A DNA stretch of 64,000 nt from assembly GCF_002101965.1 (NCBI RefSeq), contig NZ_LQQA01000010.1, positions 421,907-485,906 of the forward strand, written 5' to 3'. A model generated the notes under the pieces. The model searched no databases. It was not told where the DNA came from and saw only the letters and a list, made by a program, of their open reading frames with translations. This DNA comes from Mycolicibacterium wolinskyi (lineage in GTDB: Bacteria; Actinomycetota; Actinomycetes; Mycobacteriales; Mycobacteriaceae). Both the position numbers and the translations under genes were made by a program. Shown piece after piece: positions 25,367-34,779 of the stretch; the stretch's first letter is position 1, and each line of letters begins with the position of its first letter.

Positions 25367-26599
25367 TCACCCAGATTGGGCAGACTGCCCAATCTGCGGG
25401 AGATCGAGCACCGACAACGCGAGCGACAGTTCGACGTAGGCGGCTCTGCCGTGCAGTGGTCTGCCGACCAGCTCGGTGATCCGGTGCAGCCGATTGAGCA
25501 CCGTGTTGCGGTGGCAGTGCAGCCGCACGGCGGCGTTGGCGGTCGACCGGTCCTCCTCGAGCCAGACGATGAGCGTCTCGAGCAGAACCTCACGTTCGCG
25601 GGCGGGCCGGTCGAGGATGCCGCCGAGATTGCGGGCCACCAGCCGCTGAGCCAGGTCGGGCGACCGCACGAGCAGCGCCTCCGGGTAGTGCTCGTCGAGG
25701 CATACGAGCTCGGTCGCGGTCGACGGCGCCATGCTGAGCGCGATCATCGCAAGCGTGTAGGCGGTGGCGGCTTCGGCGAGCCCGGACACCGCGGGCGAGG
25801 CCGCGGACCGCCCCCGGGCCAACGGGCGAAGACATGCGACGACGTCGGCGGCGTCGCGCTGCTCCAGTGCCACCACGCCGATGCGGGTGTCGACCTTGGT
25901 CTGCCAGACCGACCGGAAGCCGAGCGCGTCGAGCACCGTTCGCGGGCCGGCGAGCGCGGGTGTTCCGTCCGGCCGGACATCGGCAACCACCACCAGATAA
26001 CCGCCGGTCGCGGGCAGTTCCAGCTCGCGCGCGACGCGGGCGGCGAAACCGGTGTCGCCGGCCCGCCTGCCGAGCAGGTCCTCGATGAGGGCGTTGCGCC
26101 GCTGCTCGTCGTGACGCACCCGCTCCTGCTCACTGTCGCGGTAGGACGTCGACAGCGCCGAGGACAGCTCGTCGATCACGGTCCACGTGGCGGTGCCGGC
26201 GTCGAGCACATCGTCGGGGGCGACGCCCGTCTGCTCGGCGCGCTCCAGCAGCGCCTCCCACACGATCCGGCCACCGAGCCGGAACGTACGCAGCATGACC
26301 TCCAACGGGACGCCCTGCTCGGCCCGGTGCCGGGCGATCGCCCCGACCACCTCGTCGGCCGGATCGGGGCCGGCCACCCGCCCACTCAGCAGTTCCAGCA
26401 CGCGGGTGAGATAGTCCCGGCAGCCTTCACGCAGGTCGTCGCGGGGCACGCTGCCGTAATCGGTCCACTCAGGATTGTCGGTGAAGATCGCCGACAGCAA
26501 CCGGTCGATCAGCGTTTCGACGTCGGGCAGGGTGGCTTCGGCCAACTCACGCGTGACGGTCGTCGCGAAGCCCGGGTGTCGCTTTTGCACAGGCCGCAC
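25367..26599 (-). CDS. PucR-family transcriptional regulator
   Basis: This protein of about 410 aa has a middle GGDEF-like/sensory region and the C-terminal PucR helix-turn-helix (AAVRLHCHRNTVLNRLHRI, about residues 357-375). It lies upstream of, and in the same direction as, the lpd-E1alpha-E1beta-E2 genes, suggesting it controls them, possibly in response to the substrate. PucR regulators often act on nearby catabolic genes. The start is taken as GTG at 26599; GTG at 26590 is equally possible. It also follows the acyl-CoA dehydrogenase gene by 23 bases, so read-through from the catabolic operon is possible. Confidence 0.85.
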   Translation of the reverse strand: MRPVQKRHPGFATTVTRELAEATLPDVETLIDRLLSAIFTDNPEWTDYGSVPRDDLREGCRDYLTRVLELLSGRVAGPDPADEVVGAIARHRAEQGVPLEVMLRTFRLGGRIVWEALLERAEQTGVAPDDVLDAGTATWTVIDELSSALSTSYRDSEQERVRHDEQRRNALIEDLLGRRAGDTGFAARVARELELPATGGYLVVVADVRPDGTPALAGPRTVLDALGFRSVWQTKVDTRIGVVALEQRDAADVVACLRPLARGRSAASPAVSGLAEAATAYTLAMIALSMAPSTATELVCLDEHYPEALLVRSPDLAQRLVARNLGGILDRPAREREVLLETLIVWLEEDRSTANAAVRLHCHRNTVLNRLHRITELVGRPLHGRAAYVELSLALSVLDLPQIGQSAQSG

Positions 26600-26622
26600 C
26601 GTACTCCCACGACGGGCGGCAC

Positions 26623-27654
26623 CTACCGATAACGCTGGGCCAGCCGGGTGCGGTGGCCTGCCGGGGATCCGAACAACGACCGGTTGAGCGCGGCTCGTTT
26701 GAGGTAGACGTGCACGCCGCTCTCCCACGTGTAACCGATGCCGCCGTGGAGTTGCATGGCCTTGCCTGCGATGTCCACGGCGGTGTCGCAGGCATAGGAC
26801 TTGGCCATCGAGATCGCCGTGCTGTCGGAGTCGGCTACCGCGGCGGTCACGAGTTGGCGAGCCACCGAGATCCGCACGAGCATGTCGGCGCAGGCGTGTT
26901 TGACGGCCTGGAATGACCCGATCGGCCGGCCGAACTGCCGGCGGACCCCGACGTAGGAAACGGTGGTGTCGAGCATGGCCTGCGCGACACCGAGACTGTC
27001 GCAGGCGACCGCGAGCGCGGCCCGCTCCCCCAGCCCGCGCAGCCGCGTTTCCGGATCACCGTCGAAGCGCCACACCGCGGCGTGGTCGACCTCGACGCCG
27101 TGCGCGCTCACCGTGGCGAGGCCGCGACTCTCGTCGAGCACCGGCTGATCGGCGACCGTGAGTCCGACCGCATCGGCCGTGACGTCGACGATCACCGCAA
27201 CCCCGTCGGGGTCGCGCGCGGGCAACAGCAGTCGCTGTGCACCCACGGCGTCGGACACGAAGGTCGCCTGGCCGTGAACGCGCCAGCCGAGCCGCGTCGT
27301 GGTGAGCTCGAACGGTTCATCGGCCGTTTCCCCGGACAATGCGAGCGTGACCCGTTGCCGGCCTTCCACCGCGTCTGCCAGCAGCTCATCGCGGAACTCG
27401 TTGGGCTGCAGGGCAAGAAGCGCACCGATGCCGAGTACCGCCCCGCCGAGATATGCGGTTTTCGCCGCCGCGCGGCCGATCTCCTCACAGATCACCGCAA
27501 CCTCGGCGAACGTGGCGCCGGCGCCGCCGAGGTGGTCGGGCACGTCGAGGCCGACCCAGCCCGCCTGGATGAGCAGCGGCCAGTCGACGGTGTCTTTGGC
27601 GAGCAGATCGGCGGCAACCGAGCGCATTTCGTCATGGAGTTCGGAGAAGTTCAT
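26623..27654 (-). CDS. Acyl-CoA dehydrogenase, short partner subunit (pair A)
   Basis: This 343-aa acyl-CoA dehydrogenase-fold protein has GGAGATFAEVAVICEEIGRA near the N-terminus and a C-terminal VGVRRQFGRPIGSFQAVKH and MQLHGGIGYTWESGVHVYLKR. It is shorter than a full FadE and is directly coupled (ATGA) to the 392-aa partner, as in the alpha2beta2 steroid acyl-CoA dehydrogenases. It is the last gene of the long minus-strand catabolic operon. The substrate is unknown. Confidence 0.85.
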   Translation of the reverse strand: MNFSELHDEMRSVAADLLAKDTVDWPLLIQAGWVGLDVPDHLGGAGATFAEVAVICEEIGRAAAKTAYLGGAVLGIGALLALQPNEFRDELLADAVEGRQRVTLALSGETADEPFELTTTRLGWRVHGQATFVSDAVGAQRLLLPARDPDGVAVIVDVTADAVGLTVADQPVLDESRGLATVSAHGVEVDHAAVWRFDGDPETRLRGLGERAALAVACDSLGVAQAMLDTTVSYVGVRRQFGRPIGSFQAVKHACADMLVRISVARQLVTAAVADSDSTAISMAKSYACDTAVDIAGKAMQLHGGIGYTWESGVHVYLKRAALNRSLFGSPAGHRTRLAQRYR

Positions 27655-28829
27655 CGGGGCAGCCCCAGTCCGCGTTCGCCGATGATGGTCCGCTGAATCT
27701 CACTCGCCCCGCCGGGGATGGTCCATTCCCATGAGCCGATGAAGTCGAGCATCCACGCACCCGATTCCCAGCCGCTCGACACTGGTTTGGCGAGCACGGT
27801 ATGGGCCGCGAGACCGCCGATCTCGGCACCGAAGCCCGTCATGCGCTGTAGCAGTTCGCTGTAGTACAGCTTGACGATCGAGGCGTCGGCAGGTCCGGTC
27901 GCACCCGCCTCCGCCCGCTCGACCAGATCGCGGCAGAGCCCACGCAGCCCGGCAAGCTCGATCTCGAACTGTGCCAGTCGATCTGCCACAACCGAATCGG
28001 CCACGGGTGAGCACGCTTGCACGAGCCAGCGGAATCCGGCGTTGCTCAGCCGCTCGGCCAACTCGAGCATCGTCATGCCGCGTTCGGCTCCCAGGGTGGC
28101 TTGGGCGACCTGCCAGCCCTCGTTCACCGGGCCGATCAGGTTCGCGGCCGGTACGACGACGTCGTTGAGGAAGATCTCGCAGAAGTGAGAATCGCCGACG
28201 GCGTTGCGGATGGGCCGCACGTCGATGCCCGGTGTCGTCATGTCCATCAGGAAGTACGAGATGCCATGGCGTTTCGGCGCGTCGGGGTCGGTGCGGGCCA
28301 GCAGCAGGCACCAGTCCGCGTGCACGGCGCCGCTGGCCCACAGCTTTTGCCCGTTGACGATGAAGTTCTCGCCATCGGCGCGGGCACTCGTCCGCAATGC
28401 GGCGAGATCCGATCCGGCCTCGGGCTCGGAGAATCCCTGCACCCAGATCTCACCGTCGAGGATCGCCGGCAGGTGTCGCTGTCGCTGCGCATCGGTGCCG
28501 GCCGCCAACAATGTCGAGGCGGCGTGGTGGATCCCGACGAAGGCCAGCACGAGCCGCGGCGCGTCGTGCGCGGCAAGCTCCTGGAAGAGCACGATCTGCT
28601 GCGGCACCGGCATCGGCCCTGTTGCTCCTCGCGTCCGCAGTCCACCGCCCCATTCGGCCGGCCAGTGCGGAACCGCATAACCGGCGCTGTGCAATTCGGC
28701 GAACCACGACTTCTGGAACGTCACGAACTCCTCGTCGCTGACACCGGTCTGCGCTTCGCGCCAGTCTGTCGGCACATGCGTGCCACACCAGTCCCGCACG
28801 GTTGCGCGGAATTCATCGAGCTCGCTCAC
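27651..28829 (-). CDS. Acyl-CoA dehydrogenase, long subunit (pair A)
   Basis: This 392-aa acyl-CoA dehydrogenase starts VSELDEFRATVRDW. It has GFSEPEAGSDLAALRTSA, INGQKLWASGAVHADWCLLL-like FAD-pocket segments and the C-terminal IPGGASEIQRTIIGERGLGL. It is a full-length FadE-type enzyme that introduces a C=C bond into an acyl-CoA with FAD. The start GTG overlaps the upstream stop (GTGA, 28826-28829), and it overlaps the short partner by 4 bases. Confidence 0.9.
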   Translation of the reverse strand: MSELDEFRATVRDWCGTHVPTDWREAQTGVSDEEFVTFQKSWFAELHSAGYAVPHWPAEWGGGLRTRGATGPMPVPQQIVLFQELAAHDAPRLVLAFVGIHHAASTLLAAGTDAQRQRHLPAILDGEIWVQGFSEPEAGSDLAALRTSARADGENFIVNGQKLWASGAVHADWCLLLARTDPDAPKRHGISYFLMDMTTPGIDVRPIRNAVGDSHFCEIFLNDVVVPAANLIGPVNEGWQVAQATLGAERGMTMLELAERLSNAGFRWLVQACSPVADSVVADRLAQFEIELAGLRGLCRDLVERAEAGATGPADASIVKLYYSELLQRMTGFGAEIGGLAAHTVLAKPVSSGWESGAWMLDFIGSWEWTIPGGASEIQRTIIGERGLGLPR

Positions 28830-29707
28830 GAGAACAATCCCGTGAGTCCGCGCCGGCCAAGGCGGGCCGTCAGAGCGTCGCGGGTCTGCGACAGCCCGAA
28901 CGGCAAGCGCCGCAACGGCTGGCTGAAGCGCGACAGCCACGACAGCGTCGTCTCGTCACAGAACCCGACCGCGCCGTGCAGTTGATGGCAGACGCGGAAC
29001 ACCACCTCAGCGGCCTCGACCGCGGCCATCCGCAATGCGAGCGCGTCATTGACGGCATCCGGTGTGCCGAGGCTCCACAGCGCATATTTGGCGAGCATGT
29101 CGACGCCGCTGCGTTCCACCTCGGCCTCGGTCAGCTGGAACTGGACCCCCTGAAACGACGACAGCGTCTGGCCGAACTGTTTTCGCAAGCTCACGTGCGC
29201 GACGGTGAGATCGATCGCGCGGTCGAGCATGCCCAGCAACGTCCAGCACGGCAGTACCAGGCCGAGTGCCACCTCTGCGTCACCGTCAACCGCGGCGAGC
29301 TCCAACGCCGTGGTGAACGCCGGGCCCGCACCTGAGGTGCCGGTGACGCGAAAGCATCGGCCGTCCAGTGTCACTGCAGCCCAACTGGTATCGAGTCCGG
29401 CGACAGCGGCTTGCGGAGAATCTTCTGCGATGACGAGTGTGCCGGCCAGACGCTCGGCCACCGGATAGGGCAATGCCCAGTACCCGGCACTGCGGCACAG
29501 GGCCGCGGCCGCCTCAAGCGAGTCGGGATCGGTGCGGGGGTCGAGTTCGTGTGTACCGAGCCCGTCGAGCACCGGGGTCACCAGGGCCTCACGGGCTTCG
29601 GGTTTGGCCTCGGCTTGTTGCAGGAGCGCATCTCCGCCGGCGGCTTCGAACGCGCGGAGTGCTTGGCGGCCATACTCTTTCGCGTCGTCGCTGAGGTCGA
29701 GGATCAT
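28826..29707 (-). CDS. Acyl-CoA dehydrogenase, short partner subunit (pair B)
   Basis: This 293-aa acyl-CoA dehydrogenase-like protein is clearly shorter than a full FadE. It has ILDLSDDAKEYGRQALRAFE at the N-terminus, SLRKQFGQTLSSFQGVQFQL and the C-terminal CHQLHGAVGFCDETTLSWLS. ATGA (29704-29707) and GTGA overlaps couple it to both neighbours. By position and length it is the partner of the 382-aa enzyme at 29704-30852. Activity probably needs the heteromer. Confidence 0.85.
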   Translation of the reverse strand: MILDLSDDAKEYGRQALRAFEAAGGDALLQQAEAKPEAREALVTPVLDGLGTHELDPRTDPDSLEAAAALCRSAGYWALPYPVAERLAGTLVIAEDSPQAAVAGLDTSWAAVTLDGRCFRVTGTSGAGPAFTTALELAAVDGDAEVALGLVLPCWTLLGMLDRAIDLTVAHVSLRKQFGQTLSSFQGVQFQLTEAEVERSGVDMLAKYALWSLGTPDAVNDALALRMAAVEAAEVVFRVCHQLHGAVGFCDETTLSWLSRFSQPLRRLPFGLSQTRDALTARLGRRGLTGLFS

Positions 29708-30852
29708 GCCCGCGCTCCCGCCAGCATCGTGCGCGACAACAGGATGCGCTGCATCTCGATACTGCCCGACGACACCGTCGACGCCTGCGAATAGCGCCAA
29801 TGATCCTCCACCTCGGCGCGGAAGTACTCGCCGTCACCGCGCGGTAGAACCGCGGCTATCTCCATCAGCACCTCGGCGCTGTCTTGATCGAGGCGCGTCA
29901 CCGCGATCCGATAGGCCGCGGCGTCACCGGGATTCACCCGCCCGGTGGCCTGCATCGCCACGACTCGGTAAGCCATCAGGCGGGCGCGCCGGCAATGCGT
30001 AAGCATCCGGGCCCACCTGCCGCGCAGTTCGGCGGGCAACTCCTCCCAGGCGTCGCCGAGCACATCGGGCGCGGCCTGCAGGAGCCGTTCACACCGGGCG
30101 TATCTGGCGATGCCGACCCGCTCGAACGACACCACGTCCTGCACGATCGACCAGCCCTGATCGACCGTGCCCAACACGTCGGCCTCGGTGACCTTCAACT
30201 CGTCGAAGAACACCTCGTTGAGGTGGTGCGGACCCATCATGGTGCGGATGGGCCGGACCGTGATCGCCGGATCGTCCATCGGCACCAGAAAGATCGTCAT
30301 GCCCTGCTGCTTCTTCTCGCCTTTGGAGGTGCGAGCCAGCAGGAAGCACCACTGAGCCATGGTCGCGTACGACGTCCAGATCTTCTGGCCGTTGATGCGC
30401 CAGCCGTCGCCATCGCGGCGTGCCGAGGTGCGCAGCGACGCCAGGTCGGAGCCCGCCTCGGGCTCGGAAAATCCCTGGCACCAGATGACTTCGCCGTTGG
30501 CGATCGGCGGCAGGTGTTTGCGCTGCTGTTCCGGTGTTCCGTGGCGCATGATGATGGGGCCGACCCAGTTCACGCCCATGTATTGCGCACCGCGCGGTTC
30601 GTGATGCGCCCACATCTCCTCGCGCACGACGGTCTGCTCCCACACCGACGCGTCGCCGCCGCCGAATTCCTTGGGCCAGGACATGCACAACAGCTGACGC
30701 TGGGCCAGCGTTCGGCAGAACTGTTGGGCCACCGCGAGATCCGCCGGGTCGTCGGTAAATGCACCGAGAAAATCGGCGGGTACCTGCTCGCGGATCAGCT
30801 CACGCAACTCACCGCGCAGCGCGTTGGCCGATTCACCCAGATCGAAATCCAC
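29704..30852 (-). CDS. Acyl-CoA dehydrogenase, long subunit (pair B)
   Basis: This 382-aa acyl-CoA dehydrogenase has RTLAQRQLLCMSWPKEFGGG, QGFSEPEAGSDLASLRTSAR, INGQKIWTSYATMAQWCFLL and the C-terminal SSGSIEMQRILLSRTMLAGA. It is a full-length FadE-type flavoenzyme. It starts at a GTG 11 bases after the CaiB-type gene and overlaps the short partner by ATGA, making a second heteromeric pair beside pair A. Confidence 0.9.
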   Translation of the reverse strand: MDFDLGESANALRGELRELIREQVPADFLGAFTDDPADLAVAQQFCRTLAQRQLLCMSWPKEFGGGDASVWEQTVVREEMWAHHEPRGAQYMGVNWVGPIIMRHGTPEQQRKHLPPIANGEVIWCQGFSEPEAGSDLASLRTSARRDGDGWRINGQKIWTSYATMAQWCFLLARTSKGEKKQQGMTIFLVPMDDPAITVRPIRTMMGPHHLNEVFFDELKVTEADVLGTVDQGWSIVQDVVSFERVGIARYARCERLLQAAPDVLGDAWEELPAELRGRWARMLTHCRRARLMAYRVVAMQATGRVNPGDAAAYRIAVTRLDQDSAEVLMEIAAVLPRGDGEYFRAEVEDHWRYSQASTVSSGSIEMQRILLSRTMLAGARA

Positions 30853-30863
30853 TCGAAGCCTCT

Positions 30864-32015
30864 CTATCCCGCTCTATCGTGCGAGCTCAACTCGCCGAGC
30901 ACCTCGGCGGTGTCCGCGCCGAGCTCCGGTGCGTACCCACCCACCCGGCCGGGCGTTCGCGAAAACCACGTCGGCACACCGGGGAACCTGACGGGACCGT
31001 GCGGTGTCTCGACGGTTTCGAACAGCCCGACGGCGTTCAGATGCGGGTTGTCGAACAATGCGTCCGGGCTGTTGATCGGTGCGGCGGGGATTTCCAGCAC
31101 CCGGAAAAGGTCCAGCCACTCGTCGGTCGTGCGTTCCTTGAGGGTCTGCGCCACCAGGCCGTATACAGTGTCGATCTGTTTGGCGCGGAGTTCGAGTGTG
31201 GCGAAAGCGTCGCTGTTCCAGGCGGGTTGCACGGCGTCGATGAATGTGTTCCAGTGCTTGTCGTTGTAGATCAGCGCGGCGATGTGACCATCCTTGGTCT
31301 CGTACGGCTTGCGGTTGGGCGCGACCGTGCGCGGATAGACGGCCGGCCCGAGTGGCGGGTCGAACATCGCACCGTTGGCATGTTCGACCAGCATGAACGA
31401 GGCCATGGTCTCGAACATGCTGACCTCGACCTCCTGCCCGTCGCCGGTACGTTCGCGATGGAACAGCGCCATCATGGTCGCGTAGAGCGCCGTCAGCCCG
31501 GCCACCTTGTCGGCCATGATGGTGCCAACGTAGGCCGCCTCCCCGGTCAATTGCTCTTGCACCGCGGGCAATCCGCACTCCGCCTGGATGGTGTCGTCGT
31601 AGGCCGGGCGGTCCGCGTCCGGTCCACGGCGGCCGTAGCCGTAGCAGTTGGTGTAGACGATGCGCGGGTTGATCGCGTTGACGTCGTCATAGCCGAAGCC
31701 GAGGCGGGCAACCGCCTTGGCCCGCATCGAGTGGATGAACACGTCGGCACCTGCGATCAGGTCTCGAAGCGTCTCCTTGCCCGCCTCGGCCTGCAGGTCG
31801 AGCACCACGCTGCGCTTCCCGCGGTTGACATTGACGAACACGCCGCTCATCCCCGGAGCGGGGCCGACCGAGATGTAGCGCGTGTTATCACCTTGCGGGG
31901 GTTCGATTTTGATGACATCGGCACCCATGTCGGCCATGATCTGGGTGCAGTACGGACCCATCACCATCGCGGTGAGGTCCACCACCCGCACACCTTGCAG
32001 CGGACCGCCGGTCAC
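30864..32015 (-). CDS. CaiB/BaiF family CoA transferase
   Basis: This 383-aa family III CoA transferase has LQGVRVVDLTAMVMGPYCTQ and MADMGADVIKIEPPQGD at the N-terminus, FVNVNRGKRSVVLDL and the AYDDTIQAECGLPAV region. It moves CoA between acyl-CoA and a free acid, or acts as a racemase in the same fold. The start GTG at 32015 overlaps the SDR stop (GTGA). In this operon it probably activates the intermediate that feeds the acyl-CoA dehydrogenases. Confidence 0.92.
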   Translation of the reverse strand: MTGGPLQGVRVVDLTAMVMGPYCTQIMADMGADVIKIEPPQGDNTRYISVGPAPGMSGVFVNVNRGKRSVVLDLQAEAGKETLRDLIAGADVFIHSMRAKAVARLGFGYDDVNAINPRIVYTNCYGYGRRGPDADRPAYDDTIQAECGLPAVQEQLTGEAAYVGTIMADKVAGLTALYATMMALFHRERTGDGQEVEVSMFETMASFMLVEHANGAMFDPPLGPAVYPRTVAPNRKPYETKDGHIAALIYNDKHWNTFIDAVQPAWNSDAFATLELRAKQIDTVYGLVAQTLKERTTDEWLDLFRVLEIPAAPINSPDALFDNPHLNAVGLFETVETPHGPVRFPGVPTWFSRTPGRVGGYAPELGADTAEVLGELSSHDRAG

Positions 32016-32932
32016 GTCCCAACCCCCTGTGACGCCATCGCGAAGCTGTAGCGGATGTGATCGGCATGGCCGTCGGGCACCACGGGGAAGATCACCGAGT
32101 TCTCGAGATCGCGGATGGCGCCGAGGTTCTCGGCGACGTCCTCGATCGTCCACGACGGCCGGTAGACGCCGGAGGTCTCGGCGATCAGCGCCCGGGCCAC
32201 CCGCCCGCCGATGGCGATCAGCATCTCGCCGGACACCGAGCAGGACTCGTGGGCCAGCCAACCGACCGTCGGAGCGACCAGTTCGGGCCCCATCGGCGGG
32301 TAGGCCGAGGTGTCGATGCCCTCCGCCATCCGGGTGACTGCGCTGGGCACGATCACGTTGCATGTGACGCCTTCGGTGGCACCTTCGAGCGCGACGACGT
32401 TGGACAGTCCGATCAGGCCGGCCTTCGCGACGGCGTAGTTCGCGACGTTGTGGTTGCCGTACAGCCCGCCGATCGACGAGGTCAACACCACTCTGCCGTA
32501 GCCGGCATCGCACATGATCGGAAATGCCGGTCGCACAACGTGAAATGCGCCCCGCAGATGCACGTCGAGCACCGCTTCGAAATCGGCGAAGCTCATCTCT
32601 TTGAGTGAACCGCGCCGCACCGTTCCGGCGTTGTGGATGAGAATGTCGAGACGGCCGAACTGCTCGATCGCGGTGTCGATGATCGCCCGGCCGCCGTCGG
32701 GCGTGACCACCGAATCCGTCGACACGACGGCCACGCCGCCGGCAGCCGCGATCTCGGCAGCCACGTCGTGCGCGGGTGCGGCGTCTGCGCCATCCCCGGT
32801 CAGGCTTCCGCCGGAATCGTTGACCACAACCTTCGCGCCCCTGGACGCCAACAGCAGGGCGTAGGCGCGCCCGAGACCGCGTCCGGCGCCGGTGATGACG
32901 GCGACGCGGTCGTCGAACCTCAGTGTTGTCAC
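32012..32932 (-). CDS. SDR oxidoreductase, MFE-2-like
   Basis: This 306-aa SDR has [20 protein letters not shown], an extended VVNDSGGSLTGDG after beta2, HNAGT and the active site SSIGGLYGNHNVANYAVAKAG. The N-terminal style resembles the hydroxyacyl-CoA dehydrogenase module of type 2 multifunctional enzymes, so a beta-hydroxyacyl-CoA substrate is plausible. Both ends overlap the neighbours by 4 bases (GTGA), placing it within the operon. Confidence 0.88.
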   Translation of the reverse strand: MTTLRFDDRVAVITGAGRGLGRAYALLLASRGAKVVVNDSGGSLTGDGADAAPAHDVAAEIAAAGGVAVVSTDSVVTPDGGRAIIDTAIEQFGRLDILIHNAGTVRRGSLKEMSFADFEAVLDVHLRGAFHVVRPAFPIMCDAGYGRVVLTSSIGGLYGNHNVANYAVAKAGLIGLSNVVALEGATEGVTCNVIVPSAVTRMAEGIDTSAYPPMGPELVAPTVGWLAHESCSVSGEMLIAIGGRVARALIAETSGVYRPSWTIEDVAENLGAIRDLENSVIFPVVPDGHADHIRYSFAMASQGVGT

Positions 32933-34779
32933 TTGATCTCAAGACCTTCGAGGTCGCCCTTGGCCCGCCACTCCGCGATGAGCTCGTCGAAGGCGTAGAA
33001 GCCAGGCGAGTAGAACTCACCAAGAAACGCGCCGTTGCGCACCGCGCCGCCACGTCCCTCGTTGTTGTAGTAGCCGGGCGTGCAGGACAATTCGAATGCC
33101 GAGTTGTCGATCGCCAGTTCGCGAACCGTCGCGACCCAGGCGTCCTGGCCCTCCTGGCTCGGTTCGACCACGGCGGCACCCCGGTTCTGCGCCTCGGCGA
33201 TGATGTAGGCGATGTGCTTGGCCTGCTGCTCGAACATCGCCGTGGTGTTGGCCGACACGCCGCCCTGGATGAAGCCCATGAAGAACTGGTTGGGGAATCC
33301 GCGGCTGGTCATGCCGTGCAGGGTCTTGTAGTCGTTCTGCCAGTAGTCGAACAGTGACAGTCCGTCGCGGCCCACGATGCGCTCGATCGCGAACCGGCGG
33401 CTGATCTCGGTGGAGATCTCGAAGCCGCTCGCAAAGATGACACAGTCGACCGCGTATTCGACGCCGTTGGCGACAATCCCCTTCTCCGTCAGCCGTTCCA
33501 CACCTTTTGATGCCGACACGTCGACGAGCGTCACGTTGGGGCGGTTGAACGTCGCCAGATAGTGCTCACTCGAAGTCGGTCGCTTACACATGAAGCGGTA
33601 GTACGGCTTCAGCGCCTCGGCGGTGTCGGGATCCTCGACGATCTCGGCGACATGGCGACGCAGCCGCTCCATGATCTTGAAGTCTTCTTCCTCGCGGAAG
33701 GCCATGATCTGCTCGATGGTCACCTCTGCGGGGTTCTCGGTGGCCGCGATCCGGGCGGTCAGGTTGCGCCCGAGCTCGGTCCAGAAGTCACAGACCAGGT
33801 CTGGTTCACCGAACACCACCCCCACGAACGGCGACCAGTTGTGGAAGTTGCGCTTGCGCTCTTCCTGCCATCCCGGTTGCAGCGACGCCACCCAAGCCGG
33901 ATCGGTGGCTGGGTTGGTCCGCGCGTCGACCGATGACGGGGTCCGCTGGAAGACGAACAACTCCTTGGCATCACGGCCGAGGTGCGGCACCAACTGGATG
34001 CCCGTCGCACCGGTGCCGACAAGGGCGACGCGCTTGTCGGCAAGCTTGTGCAGGCCCCCGTCGGCAGTCCCGCCGGTGTAGTCGTAATCCCAGCGGGCGG
34101 AGTGGAACACGTGGCCACCGGCAGCCAGGTAGTCCTTGATGCCGGGGATGCCCGGCAGCTTCGGACGGTTGTAGGAGCCCTGCGCCATGACCACGAAACG
34201 GGCCCGGATGTCGTCGCCCCGGTTCGTGCTGATCTGCCAGCGCTGTGAGTCGTCGTCCCACCGCAGTTCACGCACCTGTGTGGAGAACAGTGCACGGTCG
34301 TAGAGGTCGAAATGCTTGCCGATGTTTTGGCAGTGCTGGAGGATCTCGGCGCCGTCGGCGAATTTCTTCGACGGCATGAAGCCGAGCTCTTCGAGTAGCG
34401 GGATGTAGCAGTAGGAGTCGTTGTCGCACTGGATGCCCGGGAAGCGGTTCCAGTACCACACCCCACCGAAGTCGCCGGCCATCTCGATGACCCGGATGCC
34501 CTCGACGCCGGCTTTTTTCAGGTACGCCCCGGCGAGCAGCCCGGCGAAGCCGCCGCCGAGGATGACGACGTCGGCGTCCTCGCTGATCGGGTCCCGCTCG
34601 GTCACCGTTGTGTAGGGATCGACCTCGTAGAACTCGGCGTACTCACCTTCCAGTTCCAGGTATTGATCGCCGCCCTCGGGGCGCAGGCGCTTGGCCCGCT
34701 CTGCGGCGTATTTCTCGCGCAGTGCATCGATGTCGATGTCGGTCGGGGTTTCGGAGGGACCGCACGTCGTTTCCGTCAT
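32929..34779 (-). CDS. Flavin-containing monooxygenase, Baeyer-Villiger type
   Basis: This 616-aa flavoprotein has a first Rossmann motif (DVVILGGGFAGLLAGAYL, about residue 70), a GGHVFHSARWDYD segment corresponding to the Baeyer-Villiger fingerprint FxGxxxHxxxW, and a second Rossmann motif (RVALVGTGATGIQLVPHLG). An extra N-terminal segment of about 65 residues is typical of some steroid/cycloketone monooxygenases. It would insert oxygen next to a ketone using NADPH and O2. The start overlaps the LLM gene stop (ATGA). Confidence 0.9.
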   Translation of the reverse strand: MTETTCGPSETPTDIDIDALREKYAAERAKRLRPEGGDQYLELEGEYAEFYEVDPYTTVTERDPISEDADVVILGGGFAGLLAGAYLKKAGVEGIRVIEMAGDFGGVWYWNRFPGIQCDNDSYCYIPLLEELGFMPSKKFADGAEILQHCQNIGKHFDLYDRALFSTQVRELRWDDDSQRWQISTNRGDDIRARFVVMAQGSYNRPKLPGIPGIKDYLAAGGHVFHSARWDYDYTGGTADGGLHKLADKRVALVGTGATGIQLVPHLGRDAKELFVFQRTPSSVDARTNPATDPAWVASLQPGWQEERKRNFHNWSPFVGVVFGEPDLVCDFWTELGRNLTARIAATENPAEVTIEQIMAFREEEDFKIMERLRRHVAEIVEDPDTAEALKPYYRFMCKRPTSSEHYLATFNRPNVTLVDVSASKGVERLTEKGIVANGVEYAVDCVIFASGFEISTEISRRFAIERIVGRDGLSLFDYWQNDYKTLHGMTSRGFPNQFFMGFIQGGVSANTTAMFEQQAKHIAYIIAEAQNRGAAVVEPSQEGQDAWVATVRELAIDNSAFELSCTPGYYNNEGRGGAVRNGAFLGEFYSPGFYAFDELIAEWRAKGDLEGLEIK

